Shown: positions 1 through 8,716, counted from the first letter of the stretch. The stretch: DNA of 64,000 nucleotides from Caballeronia pedi (GCF_001544915.2 NZ_FCOE02000011.1:124001-188000), one strand, 5' to 3'. The notes: a model not told the origin generated them from the sequence alone. Numbers and translations: made by a program.

Positions 1-1
1 G

Positions 2-154
2 GCGAACGGCACCGGCCTCGGCATGGCGATCGTGCAGCGGCTCGTCACACGTCAGCGCGGCACGCTGCGGCTGCGCAACCGCACGCCTCTGCCGGGCTTC
101 GAAGTGACCATCGACTTTCCGCCGATCAAAGGCGGCGCGCGTTTCGAAGGCTGA
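2..154 (+). CDS. Sensor histidine kinase, C-terminal end (partial)
   Basis: The window opens inside this gene, and only the last 50 codons are present. They contain the G2 box of the HATPase_c ATP-binding fold (GTGLGMAIVQRLV, near the start of the fragment). A short beta-strand tail follows (GFEVTIDFPP), ending in TGA at 152-154. This is the usual end of an EnvZ/OmpB-type membrane sensor kinase, which autophosphorylates a histidine and passes the phosphate to a partner response regulator. In related Burkholderia genomes I recall a RisS-type kinase near ahpC, but this fragment is too short to name. The response regulator gene, if linked, lies to the left of the window. Confidence 0.8.
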   Translation, partial: ANGTGLGMAIVQRLVTRQRGTLRLRNRTPLPGFEVTIDFPPIKGGARFEG

Positions 155-175
155 ACGCGCTGGCCGTCCCCATGG

Positions 176-212
176 TTAGTTAAAAACTATTGGAGCGATT
201 ATTTGTATAGGG
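176..212 (+). promoter_or_regulatory. Candidate OxyR operator upstream of ahpC
   Basis: The known OxyR site has four tetranucleotides (ATAG, CTAT, ATAG, CTAT) with 7-base gaps. Here TTAG (176-179), 7 bases, then CTAT (187-190) match the left dyad at 9 of 10 defined positions, including the internal T at 181 and A at 185. The right dyad (198-212) is poor: about 4 of 10. AhpC genes are classic OxyR targets, which supports the reading. I could not place a convincing -35/-10 pair beside it. Confidence 0.4.
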
Positions 213-332
213 TTAAGGTGAATCGGGTTAACGCGCAGCATGGCTGGCATTGAAAGTGTCACGCGCGCGTTACGGCGATCCCGTAGTTTGCTTGGAGTGT
301 GTCCTTTCAACGATTTCACAGGAGTTTTCCGC

Positions 333-881
333 ATGAAGACCGTTGGCGATAAAGTCGAAGCATTCACCGTCACCGCTGCGAAGCCGGGTTTCAACCATCA
401 CGAAGAGCACGGGCAGTCCGCGTTCGAGGAAATCACCGAACAGTCTTTCCCGGGCAAGTGGAAGATCATCTACTTCTATCCGAAGGACTTCACGTTCGTC
501 TGCCCCACGGAAATCGTCGAGTTCGCGAAGCTCGCGAAGGATTTCGAGGACCGCGACGCGGTTCTGCTCGGCGGCAGCGTCGACAACGAGTTCGTCAAGC
601 TGGCATGGCGCCGCGAGCATAAAGACCTGAACAAGCTGAACCACTACGCGTTCGGCGACGTGAAGGGCGAACTGATCGATCAGCTCGGCGTGCGCGATAA
701 AGAAGCCGGCGTGGCGCTGCGCGCGACTTTCATCGTCGATCCGGACAACGTCATCCAGCACGTGTCGGTCAACAACCTGAACGTGGGCCGCAGCCCGGAA
801 GAAGTCCTGCGTATTCTCGACGGTTTGCAAACGGACGAACTGTGCCCGTGCAACCGTTCTGTCGGCGGCGCAACGCTGTAA
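333..881 (+). CDS. ahpC: Alkyl hydroperoxide reductase subunit C (peroxiredoxin)
   Basis: This is a 182-residue typical 2-Cys peroxiredoxin that reduces H2O2, organic peroxides and peroxynitrite in the cytoplasm. The peroxidatic cysteine is Cys57 in the FTFVCPTE motif. Two further cysteines sit at the end (Cys171 and Cys173 in LCPCN), the arrangement seen in AhpC proteins that are recycled by AhpD rather than by AhpF. The start at 333 follows GGAG at 321-324. An upstream in-frame ATG at 240 would add 31 residues unlike the family and is rejected. ahpD follows 97 bases downstream, beyond a terminator-like hairpin, and a candidate OxyR site lies upstream. Confidence 0.96.
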   Translation: MKTVGDKVEAFTVTAAKPGFNHHEEHGQSAFEEITEQSFPGKWKIIYFYPKDFTFVCPTEIVEFAKLAKDFEDRDAVLLGGSVDNEFVKLAWRREHKDLNKLNHYAFGDVKGELIDQLGVRDKEAGVALRATFIVDPDNVIQHVSVNNLNVGRSPEEVLRILDGLQTDELCPCNRSVGGATL

Positions 882-900
882 GCGTTTCCGGATGCCGCGA

Positions 901-943
901 AACCCGCCACCGGCCGAATGCGTTCGGCGCTGGCGGGTTTTTT
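901..943 (+). terminator. Intrinsic terminator or attenuator between ahpC and ahpD
   Basis: AACCCGCCA (901-909) pairs with TGGCGGGTT (931-939), with extra CCGGCCG/CGGC pairing inside, and a run of T follows to 943. It sits between two genes of one pathway, so it probably lets only part of the transcription reach ahpD. Confidence 0.8.
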
Positions 944-978
944 AACGCCACGCCAATGCCACGAACAAGGAGAAAACA

Positions 979-1500
979 ATGGAATTCCTGTCCGCGATCA
1001 AGGAACTCGTGCCCGACTACGCGAAGGACATCCGCCTGAATGTCGACGGCACGATCGCCCGCTCATCGCTCGAAGGAAACGATGCGGTCGGTGTCGCGCT
1101 GGCCGCCGCGTTCGCCGCGAAAGCGACGAAACTGGTCGGCATCATTCGCAACGCGGGCGTGCTGTCGCCGGAAGAAACCAACGCCGCGCTCACCGCTGCC
1201 GCGCTGATGGGCATGAACAACGTGTGGTATCCGTATCTGGAGATGGCGGACAACGCCGACCTCAAGACGCAGCCCCCCAACCTGCGCATGAACGCGTATG
1301 CCTCTCACGGCGGCGTGGACAAGCGGCGCTTCGAGATGTATGCGCTTGCGGCGTCGATCATCGGCAAGTGTCACTTCTGCGTGAAGTCGCACTACGAGAA
1401 TCTCGTGGCCGAAGGCATGTCGACGACGCAACTACGCGACGTCGGCCGCATCGCGGCGGTGATCAACGCCGTCGCGCTGACGATCGAAGCGCAAGGGTAG
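979..1500 (+). CDS. ahpD: Alkylhydroperoxidase AhpD
   Basis: This 173-residue all-helical protein has the CxxC redox centre of the AhpD/CMD family: Cys131-His-Phe-Cys134 followed by His138. In mycobacteria AhpD takes electrons from a lipoylated carrier (SucB/dihydrolipoamide system) and reduces oxidised AhpC, and it has weak peroxidase activity itself. The length matches the family (about 175). The start at 979 follows AAGGAG a few bases upstream. It belongs functionally with ahpC, and no AhpF is seen nearby. The intervening hairpin suggests it is made at a lower level than AhpC. Confidence 0.95.
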   Translation: MEFLSAIKELVPDYAKDIRLNVDGTIARSSLEGNDAVGVALAAAFAAKATKLVGIIRNAGVLSPEETNAALTAAALMGMNNVWYPYLEMADNADLKTQPPNLRMNAYASHGGVDKRRFEMYALAASIIGKCHFCVKSHYENLVAEGMSTTQLRDVGRIAAVINAVALTIEAQG

Positions 1501-1510
1501 CGTCGCCGGT

Positions 1511-2002
1511 TCAGCCGTCGATCGACGTCCGGCGCAGCAGCACCGCGGCCTGCGCCTCGATGCCCTCTTTACGGCCGAGATAACCGAGCTTCTCGTTGGT
1601 CTTGGCCTTCACGTTCACGCGGTCGATCGAAAGATCGAGATCGGCGGCGATGTTCGCGCGCATCGCGTCGATATGGGGGCTGAGCTTCGGCGCCTGCGCG
1701 ATGATCGTGCTGTCGACATTGCCGATCGCGAAACCCGCCTCCGACACGCGCCTGAACGCCTCGCGCAGCAGCACGCGGCTGTCGGCGCCGGCGAATTCGG
1801 TCGCCGTGTCGGGAAAATGCCGGCCGATATCGCCGAGCGACGCCGCGCCGAACAGCGCGTCGGTGATCGCGTGCAGCAGCACATCGGCATCGGAGTGCCC
1901 GAGCAGGCCGCGTTCGTAGGGAATCGTCACGCCTCCGATGATGAGCGGGCGGCCCTCGACGAGCTGGTGGACGTCGTATCCTTGTCCGATTCTGAGATCC
2001 AT
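1511..2002 (-). CDS. ispF: 2-C-methyl-D-erythritol 2,4-cyclodiphosphate synthase
   Basis: This 163-residue enzyme closes CDP-methylerythritol 2-phosphate into MEcPP with release of CMP in the MEP isoprenoid pathway. The N terminus carries the zinc ligands Asp10 and His12 (GYDVH) and His44 (DADVLLHA). The C-terminal part has the KAKTNEKLGYLGR motif. Length is normal for a member of this trimeric family. It lies directly downstream of ispD with 25 bases between, in the common ispD-ispF order, and ends convergently against ahpD with only 10 bases between the two stop codons. Confidence 0.97.
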   Translation of the reverse strand: MDLRIGQGYDVHQLVEGRPLIIGGVTIPYERGLLGHSDADVLLHAITDALFGAASLGDIGRHFPDTATEFAGADSRVLLREAFRRVSEAGFAIGNVDSTIIAQAPKLSPHIDAMRANIAADLDLSIDRVNVKAKTNEKLGYLGRKEGIEAQAAVLLRRTSIDG

Positions 2003-2027
2003 CGATCCAAACCTTTTTGAGTGTGAG

Positions 2028-2762
2028 TCAGGCGTGCGCGGAAAGAATCGCGCCCGCGAGCGCGAAATCTTCCGGATAGGTCACCTTGAAGTTGCGCAAG
2101 CTGCCCTGAACCAGCTTCGGCGAGTGCCCGAGCCATTCGATGGCGCTCGCTTCGTCGGTCAGGTCGTGGCCGTCGTGACGCGCACGCTCGATCGCTTCGC
2201 GCAGCATGCCGAGGCGGAACATCTGCGGCGTCTGCGCCTGCCACAGGCCGTCGCGCGATTCCGTGCGGGCGATGCGCGTCTGCGCGGGCCCCGCGGACAA
2301 AGGCGCATCGGGCATGTTCGGTGCGACGCGCTTCAGCGTGTCCGCGACCGGCAGCGCGAGAATCCCGCCGATGGCATCATCGCGCAGTTCCGCGACAAGC
2401 TTGCGAATCAGTTCCGGCGTGATGCCGGGGCGCGCGGCGTCGTGCACGAGCACCCAGTCGTCGTCGCGCGCGCCGAATCTCGCGAGCGCGATCAGGCCGT
2501 TGTACACCGACGCCTGCCGCGATGCGCCGCCGCAGCGCTCCACCGCGAAGCGCAGCCCGGCGAAGCGGCGCGCGTCGAAATGATGGTCGTCCGGTGCGAG
2601 CACGACGAGCGTCTGCGAGAATTCGGAGCACGCGTCGAACGCTGCGAGCGTGTACGCGAGCATCGGGCGGCCCGCGACCGTCTGGTATTGCTTCGGCATC
2701 GGCGCACCGGCGCGGCTGCCGGTTCCGGCGCAGGGAATCAGGGAAAACAGGCGCGAAGTCAC
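2028..2762 (-). CDS. ispD: 2-C-methyl-D-erythritol 4-phosphate cytidylyltransferase
   Basis: This protein transfers CMP from CTP to MEP, the third step of the MEP pathway. The N terminus shows the nucleotide-binding loop (LIPCAGTGSRAG then PKQY). VLVHDAARP is in the middle, and TDEASAIEW and KVTYPEDF are near the end, all family hallmarks. I chose the GTG at 2762 (244 residues, beginning MTSRLF) because related Burkholderia IspD proteins, as I recall them, begin there. A TTG at 2786 would add 8 residues and lies very close to the AT-rich -10-like patch. It forms an operon with ispF and is divergent from mfd. Confidence 0.95.
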   Translation of the reverse strand: MTSRLFSLIPCAGTGSRAGAPMPKQYQTVAGRPMLAYTLAAFDACSEFSQTLVVLAPDDHHFDARRFAGLRFAVERCGGASRQASVYNGLIALARFGARDDDWVLVHDAARPGITPELIRKLVAELRDDAIGGILALPVADTLKRVAPNMPDAPLSAGPAQTRIARTESRDGLWQAQTPQMFRLGMLREAIERARHDGHDLTDEASAIEWLGHSPKLVQGSLRNFKVTYPEDFALAGAILSAHA

Positions 2763-2799
2763 GGGCAATTGTTGTGGGCAAGTCAAAGTTGAAGCCCGG

Positions 2800-2810
2800 A
2801 TTTTATAATA
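2800..2810. promoter_or_regulatory. AT-rich -10-like patch between ispD and mfd
   Basis: A perfect TATAAT reads on the plus strand at 2804-2809, toward mfd. TATTAT reads on the minus strand at 2805-2810, toward ispD. The two may be overlapping divergent -10 elements. Neither has a good -35 at 16-18 bases, so the assignment is weak. Confidence 0.4.
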
Positions 2811-2835
2811 GGTCTTTCGCGATCACGTCCCGCGC

Positions 2836-2863
2836 ACGCGGGTTCGACTCCTCGAACCCGCGT
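2836..2863 (+). other. Perfect 12-bp hairpin in the presumed mfd leader
   Basis: ACGCGGGTTCGA (2836-2847) pairs perfectly with TCGAACCCGCGT (2852-2863) around the loop CTCC. No T tract follows on either strand, so it is not an ordinary terminator. It lies 26 bases before the mfd start codon and would be in the mRNA leader if transcription starts near 2816. Confidence 0.6.
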
Positions 2864-2889
2864 TTGCCGGGCCGTTCCATGCACACCTT

Positions 2890-5800
2890 ATGTCTTCCAA
2901 AGCCGTCAAAGCGCAGTCCAGTTCTCCCATCGCGCTCGTAAAGCCAGGCCAGCGTTTCGCCTTCGACGGCGCGTCCGGCTCGTCCGATGCGCTTGCCATC
3001 GCGCGCTATTACGGCGCGTATCGCGAGAGCGTGCCGCTGCTGACGGTCGTGACCGCAAGCGCCGTCGATGCGCAGCGCCTCGCCGCCGAAATCCCCTATT
3101 TCGCACCGGATGCGCGCGTGCGTCTCCTGCCCGACTGGGAGACGCTGCCGTACGACACGTTCTCGCCGCACCAGGATCTCGTCTCCGAGCGGCTCGCGAC
3201 GCTGCACGATCTCGGCGAAGGACGCTGCGACATTCTCATCGTGCCCGCGACGACGGCGCTGTACCGCATGCCGCCCGCGTCGTTTCTCGCGGCCTACACG
3301 TTCTCGTTCACGCAGGGCGAGCGTCTCGACGAGGCGAAGCTGAAAGCGCAGTTGACGCTCGCGGGCTACGAGCACGTGAGCCAGGTCGTGCGCCCGGGCG
3401 AATACTGCGTGCGCGGCTCGCTGATCGACCTGTATCCGATGGGTTCGGCGCTGCCCTATCGCCTCGACCTGTTCGACGATCAGGTGGATTCCATCCGCGC
3501 GTTCGATCCCGACACGCAGCGCAGCCTCTATCCTGTGCGCGACGTGCGCCTGCTGCCGGGCCGCGAATTTCCGTTCGACGAAGCCTCGCGCACCGCCTTC
3601 CGCAGCCGCTGGCGCGAGGTGTTCGAAGGCGATCCGAGCCGTTCGCAGATCTACAAGGACATCGGCATCGGCGTGCCGTCGGCGGGTATCGAATACTATC
3701 TGCCGCTCTTCTTCGACGAAACCGCCACGCTCTTCCACTATCTGCCCGCAGGCGCGCAGCTCGCGTTCGTCGGCGACATGGACGCGGCGATCAAGCGCTT
3801 CACGAACGACACCAAGCAGCGCTTCGACTTTCTTTCGCATGACCGCGAGCGGCCGTTGCTCGAACCGCGCCGCCTGTTTCTGAGCGACGACGATTTCTTC
3901 ACCTTCGCCAAGCCGTTCGCGCAACTGAAGTTCCCGTCGACGCCCGAAGGGGGCTGGGCCGTGCCGTTGCCGGGACTCGCGATCGACCGCCACGCCGACG
4001 AGCCCTTGCTCGCGCTGCGCCATTATCTCGAACAGACGGACAACCGCGTGATGCTGGTCGCGGAATCGGCGGGACGGCGCGAAACCATCCAGCAACTGCT
4101 CGCGGACAACGGCCTGCGCGGCGAGTTGCGCGACACGTTCCAGGAATGGCTCGTAAGCGACGGCAAGTTCACGCTCGGCATCGCGCCGCTGGCTAACGGC
4201 TTCGTGTTGCCGTCGGAGAAGCTTTCGATCGTCACCGAGACGGAGCTGTACGGACCGCTCGCGCGCCGCGCCGGCCGACGCCGGCAGGAACAGGCGAGCA
4301 ACGTCGATTCAATGGTGCGCGATCTCGCCGAGCTGAAAGTCGGCGATCCGGTCGTGCATGCGCAACACGGCATCGGCCGATATATGGGCCTCGTGTCGAT
4401 GGATCTCGGCGAAGGCGAAACCGAATTCCTGCATCTCGAGTACCAGAACGAATCGAAGCTGTATGTGCCGGTCGCGCAGTTGCACGTGATCTCGCGCTAC
4501 AGCGGCGCGGACCCGGACAGCGCGCCTTTGCATCAGCTTGGCTCGGGCCAGTGGGAAAAGGCGAAGCGCAAGGCCGCGCAGCAGATCCGCGACACCGCCG
4601 CCGAACTCCTCAACCTGTATGCGCGCCGCGCGGCTCGCGAGGGCTATGCGTTCGCGCTGGAACCGCGCGACTACGTCAAGTTCGCGGAGAGCTTCGGCTT
4701 CGAGGAAACGCCCGATCAGGCGGCGGCGATCGCCGCGGTGATCGGCGACATGACGAGCGGCAAGCCGATGGACCGCCTCGTGTGCGGCGACGTCGGCTTC
4801 GGCAAGACGGAAGTGGCGCTGCGCGCCGCGTTCATCGCGGTGATGGGCGGCAAGCAGGTGGCGATTCTCTCGCCGACCACCCTGCTCGCCGAGCAGCACA
4901 CGCAGACCTTCACCGACCGTTTCGCGGACTGGCCCGTGCGTATCGCGGAATTGTCGCGCTTCAAGACCGGCAAGGAAGTATCGACGGCGGTGCAGCAGAT
5001 CAACGATGGCAGTGTCGATATCGTCATCGGCACGCACAAGCTTCTGTCGGGCGATGTGAAGTTCAAGCGGCTCGGGCTCGTGATCATCGACGAGGAACAT
5101 CGCTTCGGCGTGCGCCAGAAGGAAGCGTTGAAGGCGCTGCGCGCCGAGGTCGATGTGCTCACGCTCACCGCGACGCCGATTCCGCGCACGCTCGGCATGG
5201 CGCTCGAAGGGCTGCGCGATTTCTCCGTGATCGCGACCGCGCCGCAGAAGCGCCTCGCGATCAAGACCTTCGTGCGGCGCGAGGAAGACGGCGTGATTCG
5301 CGAAGCGATGCTGCGCGAACTCAAGCGCGGCGGACAGGTGTACTTCCTGCACAACGAAGTCGAGACGATCGAGAATCGCCGCACGATGCTCGAAGCGCTG
5401 GTGCCGGAAGCGCGTATCGCGGTGGCGCATGGTCAGATGCATGAGCGCGAACTCGAACGCGTGATGCGCGATTTCGTCGGCCAGCGCGCGAACGTGCTGT
5501 TGTGCACGACTATCATCGAGACCGGCATCGACGTGCCGAGCGCGAACACAATCCTCATGCATCGCTCGGACAAGTTCGGGCTTGCGCAGTTGCATCAGTT
5601 GCGCGGGCGCGTGGGGCGTTCGCATCACCAGGCGTATGCGTATCTGCTCGTGCACGATCCGCAGTCGCTGACGAAGCAGGCGCAGCGACGGCTGGAGGCG
5701 ATCCAGCAGATGGAGGAACTCGGTTCGGGCTTCTATCTCGCGATGCACGATCTGGAAATTCGCGGTACCGGTGAAGTGCTCGGCGACAAGCAATCGGGCG

Positions 5801-6366
5801 AGATTCAGGAAATCGGCTTTCAGCTTTACACCGACATGCTGAACGACGCGGTGCGCGCGCTGAAGGAAGGCCGCGAGCCGGATCTGAATGCGCCGCTGGC
5901 TGCCACGACCGAGATCAATCTGCATGCACCGGCCATTCTTCCGGCCGAGTATTGCGGCGACGTGCAGGAGCGTTTGTCGCTGTACAAGCGGCTCGCGAAC
6001 TGCGAATCGAGCGATGCGATCGATGGGATTCTCGAAGAGCTCGTCGACCGCTTTGGCAAGCTGCCGCCGCAGGCGCATGCGCTGGTGGAGACGCATCGGT
6101 TGAGGCTCGCTGCGAAGCCGCTCGGCATCTCCAAGATCGACGCGGCCGAGCAGTCCATCTCGCTGCAGTTCGTGCCGAATCCGCCGGTGGATGCTATGAA
6201 GATCATCGAGATGGTGCAGAAGCATAAGCACATCAAGCTGGCGGGGCAGGACAAGTTGCGCATCGAGTCGCGGAGTCCGGATCTTGCGGTGCGGATTTCC
6301 ACGGTCAAGGAGACGTTGCGGGCGTTGGGCGGGCCGGTGAGGCAGTCGGCTTCTGCTGTTCGGTGA
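2890..6366 (+). CDS. mfd: Transcription-repair coupling factor Mfd
   Basis: This 1158-residue protein removes RNA polymerase stalled at DNA lesions and recruits UvrA. The order of parts is: a UvrB-like N-terminal module (about 20-350) that binds UvrA, an RNA polymerase-interacting domain (about 480-560, VGDPVVHAQHGIGRY), an SF2 translocase and a C-terminal TRCF domain. In the translocase the Walker A is GDVGFGKTE near residue 634, the Walker B is IIDEEHRFG near 734, followed by TATPIPRTL. The later RGRVGRS motif is motif VI. Length matches E. coli Mfd (1148). No clear Shine-Dalgarno precedes the ATG. It is divergent from ispDF and carries a strong leader hairpin. Confidence 0.98.
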   Translation: MSSKAVKAQSSSPIALVKPGQRFAFDGASGSSDALAIARYYGAYRESVPLLTVVTASAVDAQRLAAEIPYFAPDARVRLLPDWETLPYDTFSPHQDLVSERLATLHDLGEGRCDILIVPATTALYRMPPASFLAAYTFSFTQGERLDEAKLKAQLTLAGYEHVSQVVRPGEYCVRGSLIDLYPMGSALPYRLDLFDDQVDSIRAFDPDTQRSLYPVRDVRLLPGREFPFDEASRTAFRSRWREVFEGDPSRSQIYKDIGIGVPSAGIEYYLPLFFDETATLFHYLPAGAQLAFVGDMDAAIKRFTNDTKQRFDFLSHDRERPLLEPRRLFLSDDDFFTFAKPFAQLKFPSTPEGGWAVPLPGLAIDRHADEPLLALRHYLEQTDNRVMLVAESAGRRETIQQLLADNGLRGELRDTFQEWLVSDGKFTLGIAPLANGFVLPSEKLSIVTETELYGPLARRAGRRRQEQASNVDSMVRDLAELKVGDPVVHAQHGIGRYMGLVSMDLGEGETEFLHLEYQNESKLYVPVAQLHVISRYSGADPDSAPLHQLGSGQWEKAKRKAAQQIRDTAAELLNLYARRAAREGYAFALEPRDYVKFAESFGFEETPDQAAAIAAVIGDMTSGKPMDRLVCGDVGFGKTEVALRAAFIAVMGGKQVAILSPTTLLAEQHTQTFTDRFADWPVRIAELSRFKTGKEVSTAVQQINDGSVDIVIGTHKLLSGDVKFKRLGLVIIDEEHRFGVRQKEALKALRAEVDVLTLTATPIPRTLGMALEGLRDFSVIATAPQKRLAIKTFVRREEDGVIREAMLRELKRGGQVYFLHNEVETIENRRTMLEALVPEARIAVAHGQMHERELERVMRDFVGQRANVLLCTTIIETGIDVPSANTILMHRSDKFGLAQLHQLRGRVGRSHHQAYAYLLVHDPQSLTKQAQRRLEAIQQMEELGSGFYLAMHDLEIRGTGEVLGDKQSGEIQEIGFQLYTDMLNDAVRALKEGREPDLNAPLAATTEINLHAPAILPAEYCGDVQERLSLYKRLANCESSDAIDGILEELVDRFGKLPPQAHALVETHRLRLAAKPLGISKIDAAEQSISLQFVPNPPVDAMKIIEMVQKHKHIKLAGQDKLRIESRSPDLAVRISTVKETLRALGGPVRQSASAVR

Positions 6367-6371
6367 TCGTT

Positions 6372-6395
6372 TGGGCTTCTATGGATGGAAGCCCA
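6372..6395 (+). other. Hairpin between mfd and argE
   Basis: TGGGCTTC (6372-6379) pairs with GAAGCCCA (6388-6395) with an 8-base loop. There is no T run. A -10-like TATGAT (6427-6432) lies 27 bases before argE without a clear -35. The hairpin may protect the mfd mRNA end or give partial termination. Confidence 0.4.
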
Positions 6396-6458
6396 GTCGA
6401 ACCACCCCACCCCCACCCCTTTCGGCTATGATCAAACCCTACCCGCAGGAGTAAAAAC

Positions 6459-7682
6459 ATGTCACAGATCGCCGACCCGGCGCATCCAGAAGCAGCCTCG
6501 ACAACATCTCCGCTCTCCCTGCCGTGGATCGAGCGACTCGTTTCTTTCGACACTGTCAGCCGCAACTCGAACCTCGGCCTGATCGAAACCGTCCGCGATG
6601 AACTGCGCCACGCCGGCATCGAAGCGACCATCACCAGCGATCCCCGCGGCCAGTGGGCCAATCTCTTCGCCACGGTCCCGGCGCACGATGGCGAGACCAA
6701 CGGCGGCATCGTGCTTTCGGGTCACACCGACGTCGTGCCGGTCGACGGACAGGACTGGCAAAGCGACCCGTTCAAGCCCGAAGTGCGCGACGGCCTGCTC
6801 TATGGCCGCGGCTCGTGCGACATGAAAGGTTTCATCGGCGCGGCGCTCGCCATGCTGCCGAAAATGCAGGCGACGAAGCTCGCCAAACCCATCCACTTCG
6901 CGCTTTCGTACGACGAAGAAGTCGGCTGCGCAGGCGCCCCGCTGATGATCGCGGACCTGCTCAAACGCGGTGTGAAACCGGACGGCTGCATCGTCGGTGA
7001 ACCGACGTCGATGCGCCCGGTCATCGCGCACAAGGGCATCAATACGTATCACTGCTGCGTACGCGGCTTCGCGGCGCACTCGTCGCTGACGCCGAAAGGC
7101 CTGAACGCCATCGAATACGCGGCGCGGCTCATCTGCCACATCCGCGATATCGCCGATGAATTCCGCGCCAAAGGCCCGTTCGACGAACTCTACGACGTGC
7201 CCTTCACCACCAGCCAAACGAGCACGATCAAGGGCGGCAACGCGATCAACACCGTGCCCGCCGAATGCAACTTCGAATTCGAATTCCGCAATCTGCCGAC
7301 GATGGACCCGGAGCAGATTTTCCAGCGCATCGAATCGTACGCGCATGAGACGCTACTGCCGAAGATGCTGAAGGAACACGGCAACGGCGCCATCGAATTC
7401 ACCAGGCTCGCTTCCGCGCCCGGTCTCGACGCCACCGAGCAGGCCGCGATCACGCAGCTCGTGCGCGCGCTCACCGAAAACCAGGACAAGCGCAAGGTCG
7501 CCTACGGTACCGAAGCGGGTCTGTTCGCCAACGCGGGCGTGCCGAGCATCGTGTGCGGGCCGGGCAACATCGAGCAGGCGCACAAGGCGAACGAGTACGT
7601 GTCGCTCGAACAGCTCGCGCAGTGCGAGGCGTTCCTCGGCAAGTTCATTCACAGCATGTCCGTCGAAGCACAGGCCCGCTGA
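6459..7682 (+). CDS. argE: Acetylornithine deacetylase
   Basis: This 407-residue M20-family metallohydrolase cleaves N-acetylornithine to ornithine and acetate in arginine synthesis. The metal-binding motifs are clear: GHTDVVPVDG near residue 88 (His ligand), GRGSCDMKGF near 115 (bridging Asp) and YDEEVGCAGA near 151 (catalytic Glu and ligand). A dimerisation insert starts around 200, and a late GTEAGLFANAG region brings the final ligands. A Shine-Dalgarno (GCAGGAG) precedes the ATG. The following dehydratase gene is only 22 bases downstream and probably cotranscribed. Confidence 0.93.
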   Translation: MSQIADPAHPEAASTTSPLSLPWIERLVSFDTVSRNSNLGLIETVRDELRHAGIEATITSDPRGQWANLFATVPAHDGETNGGIVLSGHTDVVPVDGQDWQSDPFKPEVRDGLLYGRGSCDMKGFIGAALAMLPKMQATKLAKPIHFALSYDEEVGCAGAPLMIADLLKRGVKPDGCIVGEPTSMRPVIAHKGINTYHCCVRGFAAHSSLTPKGLNAIEYAARLICHIRDIADEFRAKGPFDELYDVPFTTSQTSTIKGGNAINTVPAECNFEFEFRNLPTMDPEQIFQRIESYAHETLLPKMLKEHGNGAIEFTRLASAPGLDATEQAAITQLVRALTENQDKRKVAYGTEAGLFANAGVPSIVCGPGNIEQAHKANEYVSLEQLAQCEAFLGKFIHSMSVEAQAR

Positions 7683-7704
7683 CCCTTTCAGAGCAACAAG
7701 CGCC

Positions 7705-8709
7705 ATGTCCACCGCCACCCAGCATTCCGACAATACGATCGACGGCACGCCGATTCCGACGCTCGACGAAATCGCCGAGCAGCACATGGCGCTCACGCCC
7801 TGGGTCGCACGCACGCCCACTTTCGAGCGCCACGATTTCCCCACGCTCGAAGGCACGCCCGTCACGTTCAAGTTCGAACTGCTGCAGGCGAGCGGCACGT
7901 TCAAGGCGCGCGGCGCGTTCTCGAACATCCTCGCGCTCTCCGACAGCGAACGCTCGGCGGGCGTCACCTGCGTGTCGGCGGGCAATCACGCGGTTGCGGT
8001 CGCCTATGCCGCGCAGCGCATGGACGTGGGCGCGAAGGTCGTCATCATCAAGAGCGCGAGTCCGGCGCGCGTCGCGCTGTGCCGGCGCTTCGGCGCGGAA
8101 GTCGTGTTCGCGGAGAACGTCGCCGAAGCGTTCGATGTCGTGCGGCGCGTCGAAGCGGAAGAAGGACGCGTCTTCATCCATCCGTTCAACGGTTATCGCA
8201 CGGTGCTCGGCACGGCGACGCTCGGCTACGAATGGACCTCGCAGGCGCCCGATCTCGACGCGGTGATCCTGCCGATCGGCGGCGGCGGGCTCGCAGCGGG
8301 TGTGTCGACGGCCATGCGTCTCGCCAATCCTTCGTTGCATGTCTATGGCGTAGAACCCGAAGGATCGGACGCGATGAAGCGCAGCTTCGAAGCGAATCAC
8401 ACGATCAAGATGGGCGCGATGCACGGTATCGCCGATTCGCTGATGGCGCCGCATACCGAGCAGTACAGCTACGAGCTGTGCCGGCGGCATATCGACGAGA
8501 TCGTGACCGTGTCGGACAACGCGCTGCGTCACGGCATGCTGCAACTTTTCAGCGAACTCAAGCTCGCGGTCGAGCCGGCTTGCGCCGCCGCCACCGCCGC
8601 CCTGCTCGGCCCGCTGCGCGAGCGTCTGCAAGGCAAGCGCGTGGGCGTGCTGCTGTGCGGAACCAATACCGATCCGGCGACGTTCGCGAAGCATCTGGCG
8701 AACGCATGA
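7705..8709 (+). CDS. Threonine/serine dehydratase-family PLP enzyme
   Basis: This 334-residue fold-type II PLP enzyme has the Schiff-base lysine in SGTFKARGAFSN (near residue 66), the substrate loop SAGNHAVAV (about 92-100) and the phosphate-binding glycine run GGGGLAAGV (about 191-199). It resembles catabolic threonine/serine dehydratases and threo-3-hydroxyaspartate ammonia-lyases, which make 2-oxobutanoate or pyruvate plus ammonia. It lacks the C-terminal ACT-like regulatory domain of biosynthetic IlvA (about 500 residues), so allosteric control by isoleucine is unlikely. Exact substrate is not decided by the sequence. It sits behind argE and ahead of a good terminator. Confidence 0.85.
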   Translation: MSTATQHSDNTIDGTPIPTLDEIAEQHMALTPWVARTPTFERHDFPTLEGTPVTFKFELLQASGTFKARGAFSNILALSDSERSAGVTCVSAGNHAVAVAYAAQRMDVGAKVVIIKSASPARVALCRRFGAEVVFAENVAEAFDVVRRVEAEEGRVFIHPFNGYRTVLGTATLGYEWTSQAPDLDAVILPIGGGGLAAGVSTAMRLANPSLHVYGVEPEGSDAMKRSFEANHTIKMGAMHGIADSLMAPHTEQYSYELCRRHIDEIVTVSDNALRHGMLQLFSELKLAVEPACAAATAALLGPLRERLQGKRVGVLLCGTNTDPATFAKHLANA

Positions 8710-8716
8710 CGTGCAA

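Noticed and set aside
2836..2863. GGTTCGA stretch resembling a tRNA T arm
   Set aside because: The arm has no acceptor or anticodon stem around it; it is part of a simple 12-bp hairpin.
6427..6432. argE promoter with TATGAT
   Set aside because: No -35 at usable spacing; kept only as a note in the mfd-argE hairpin entry.
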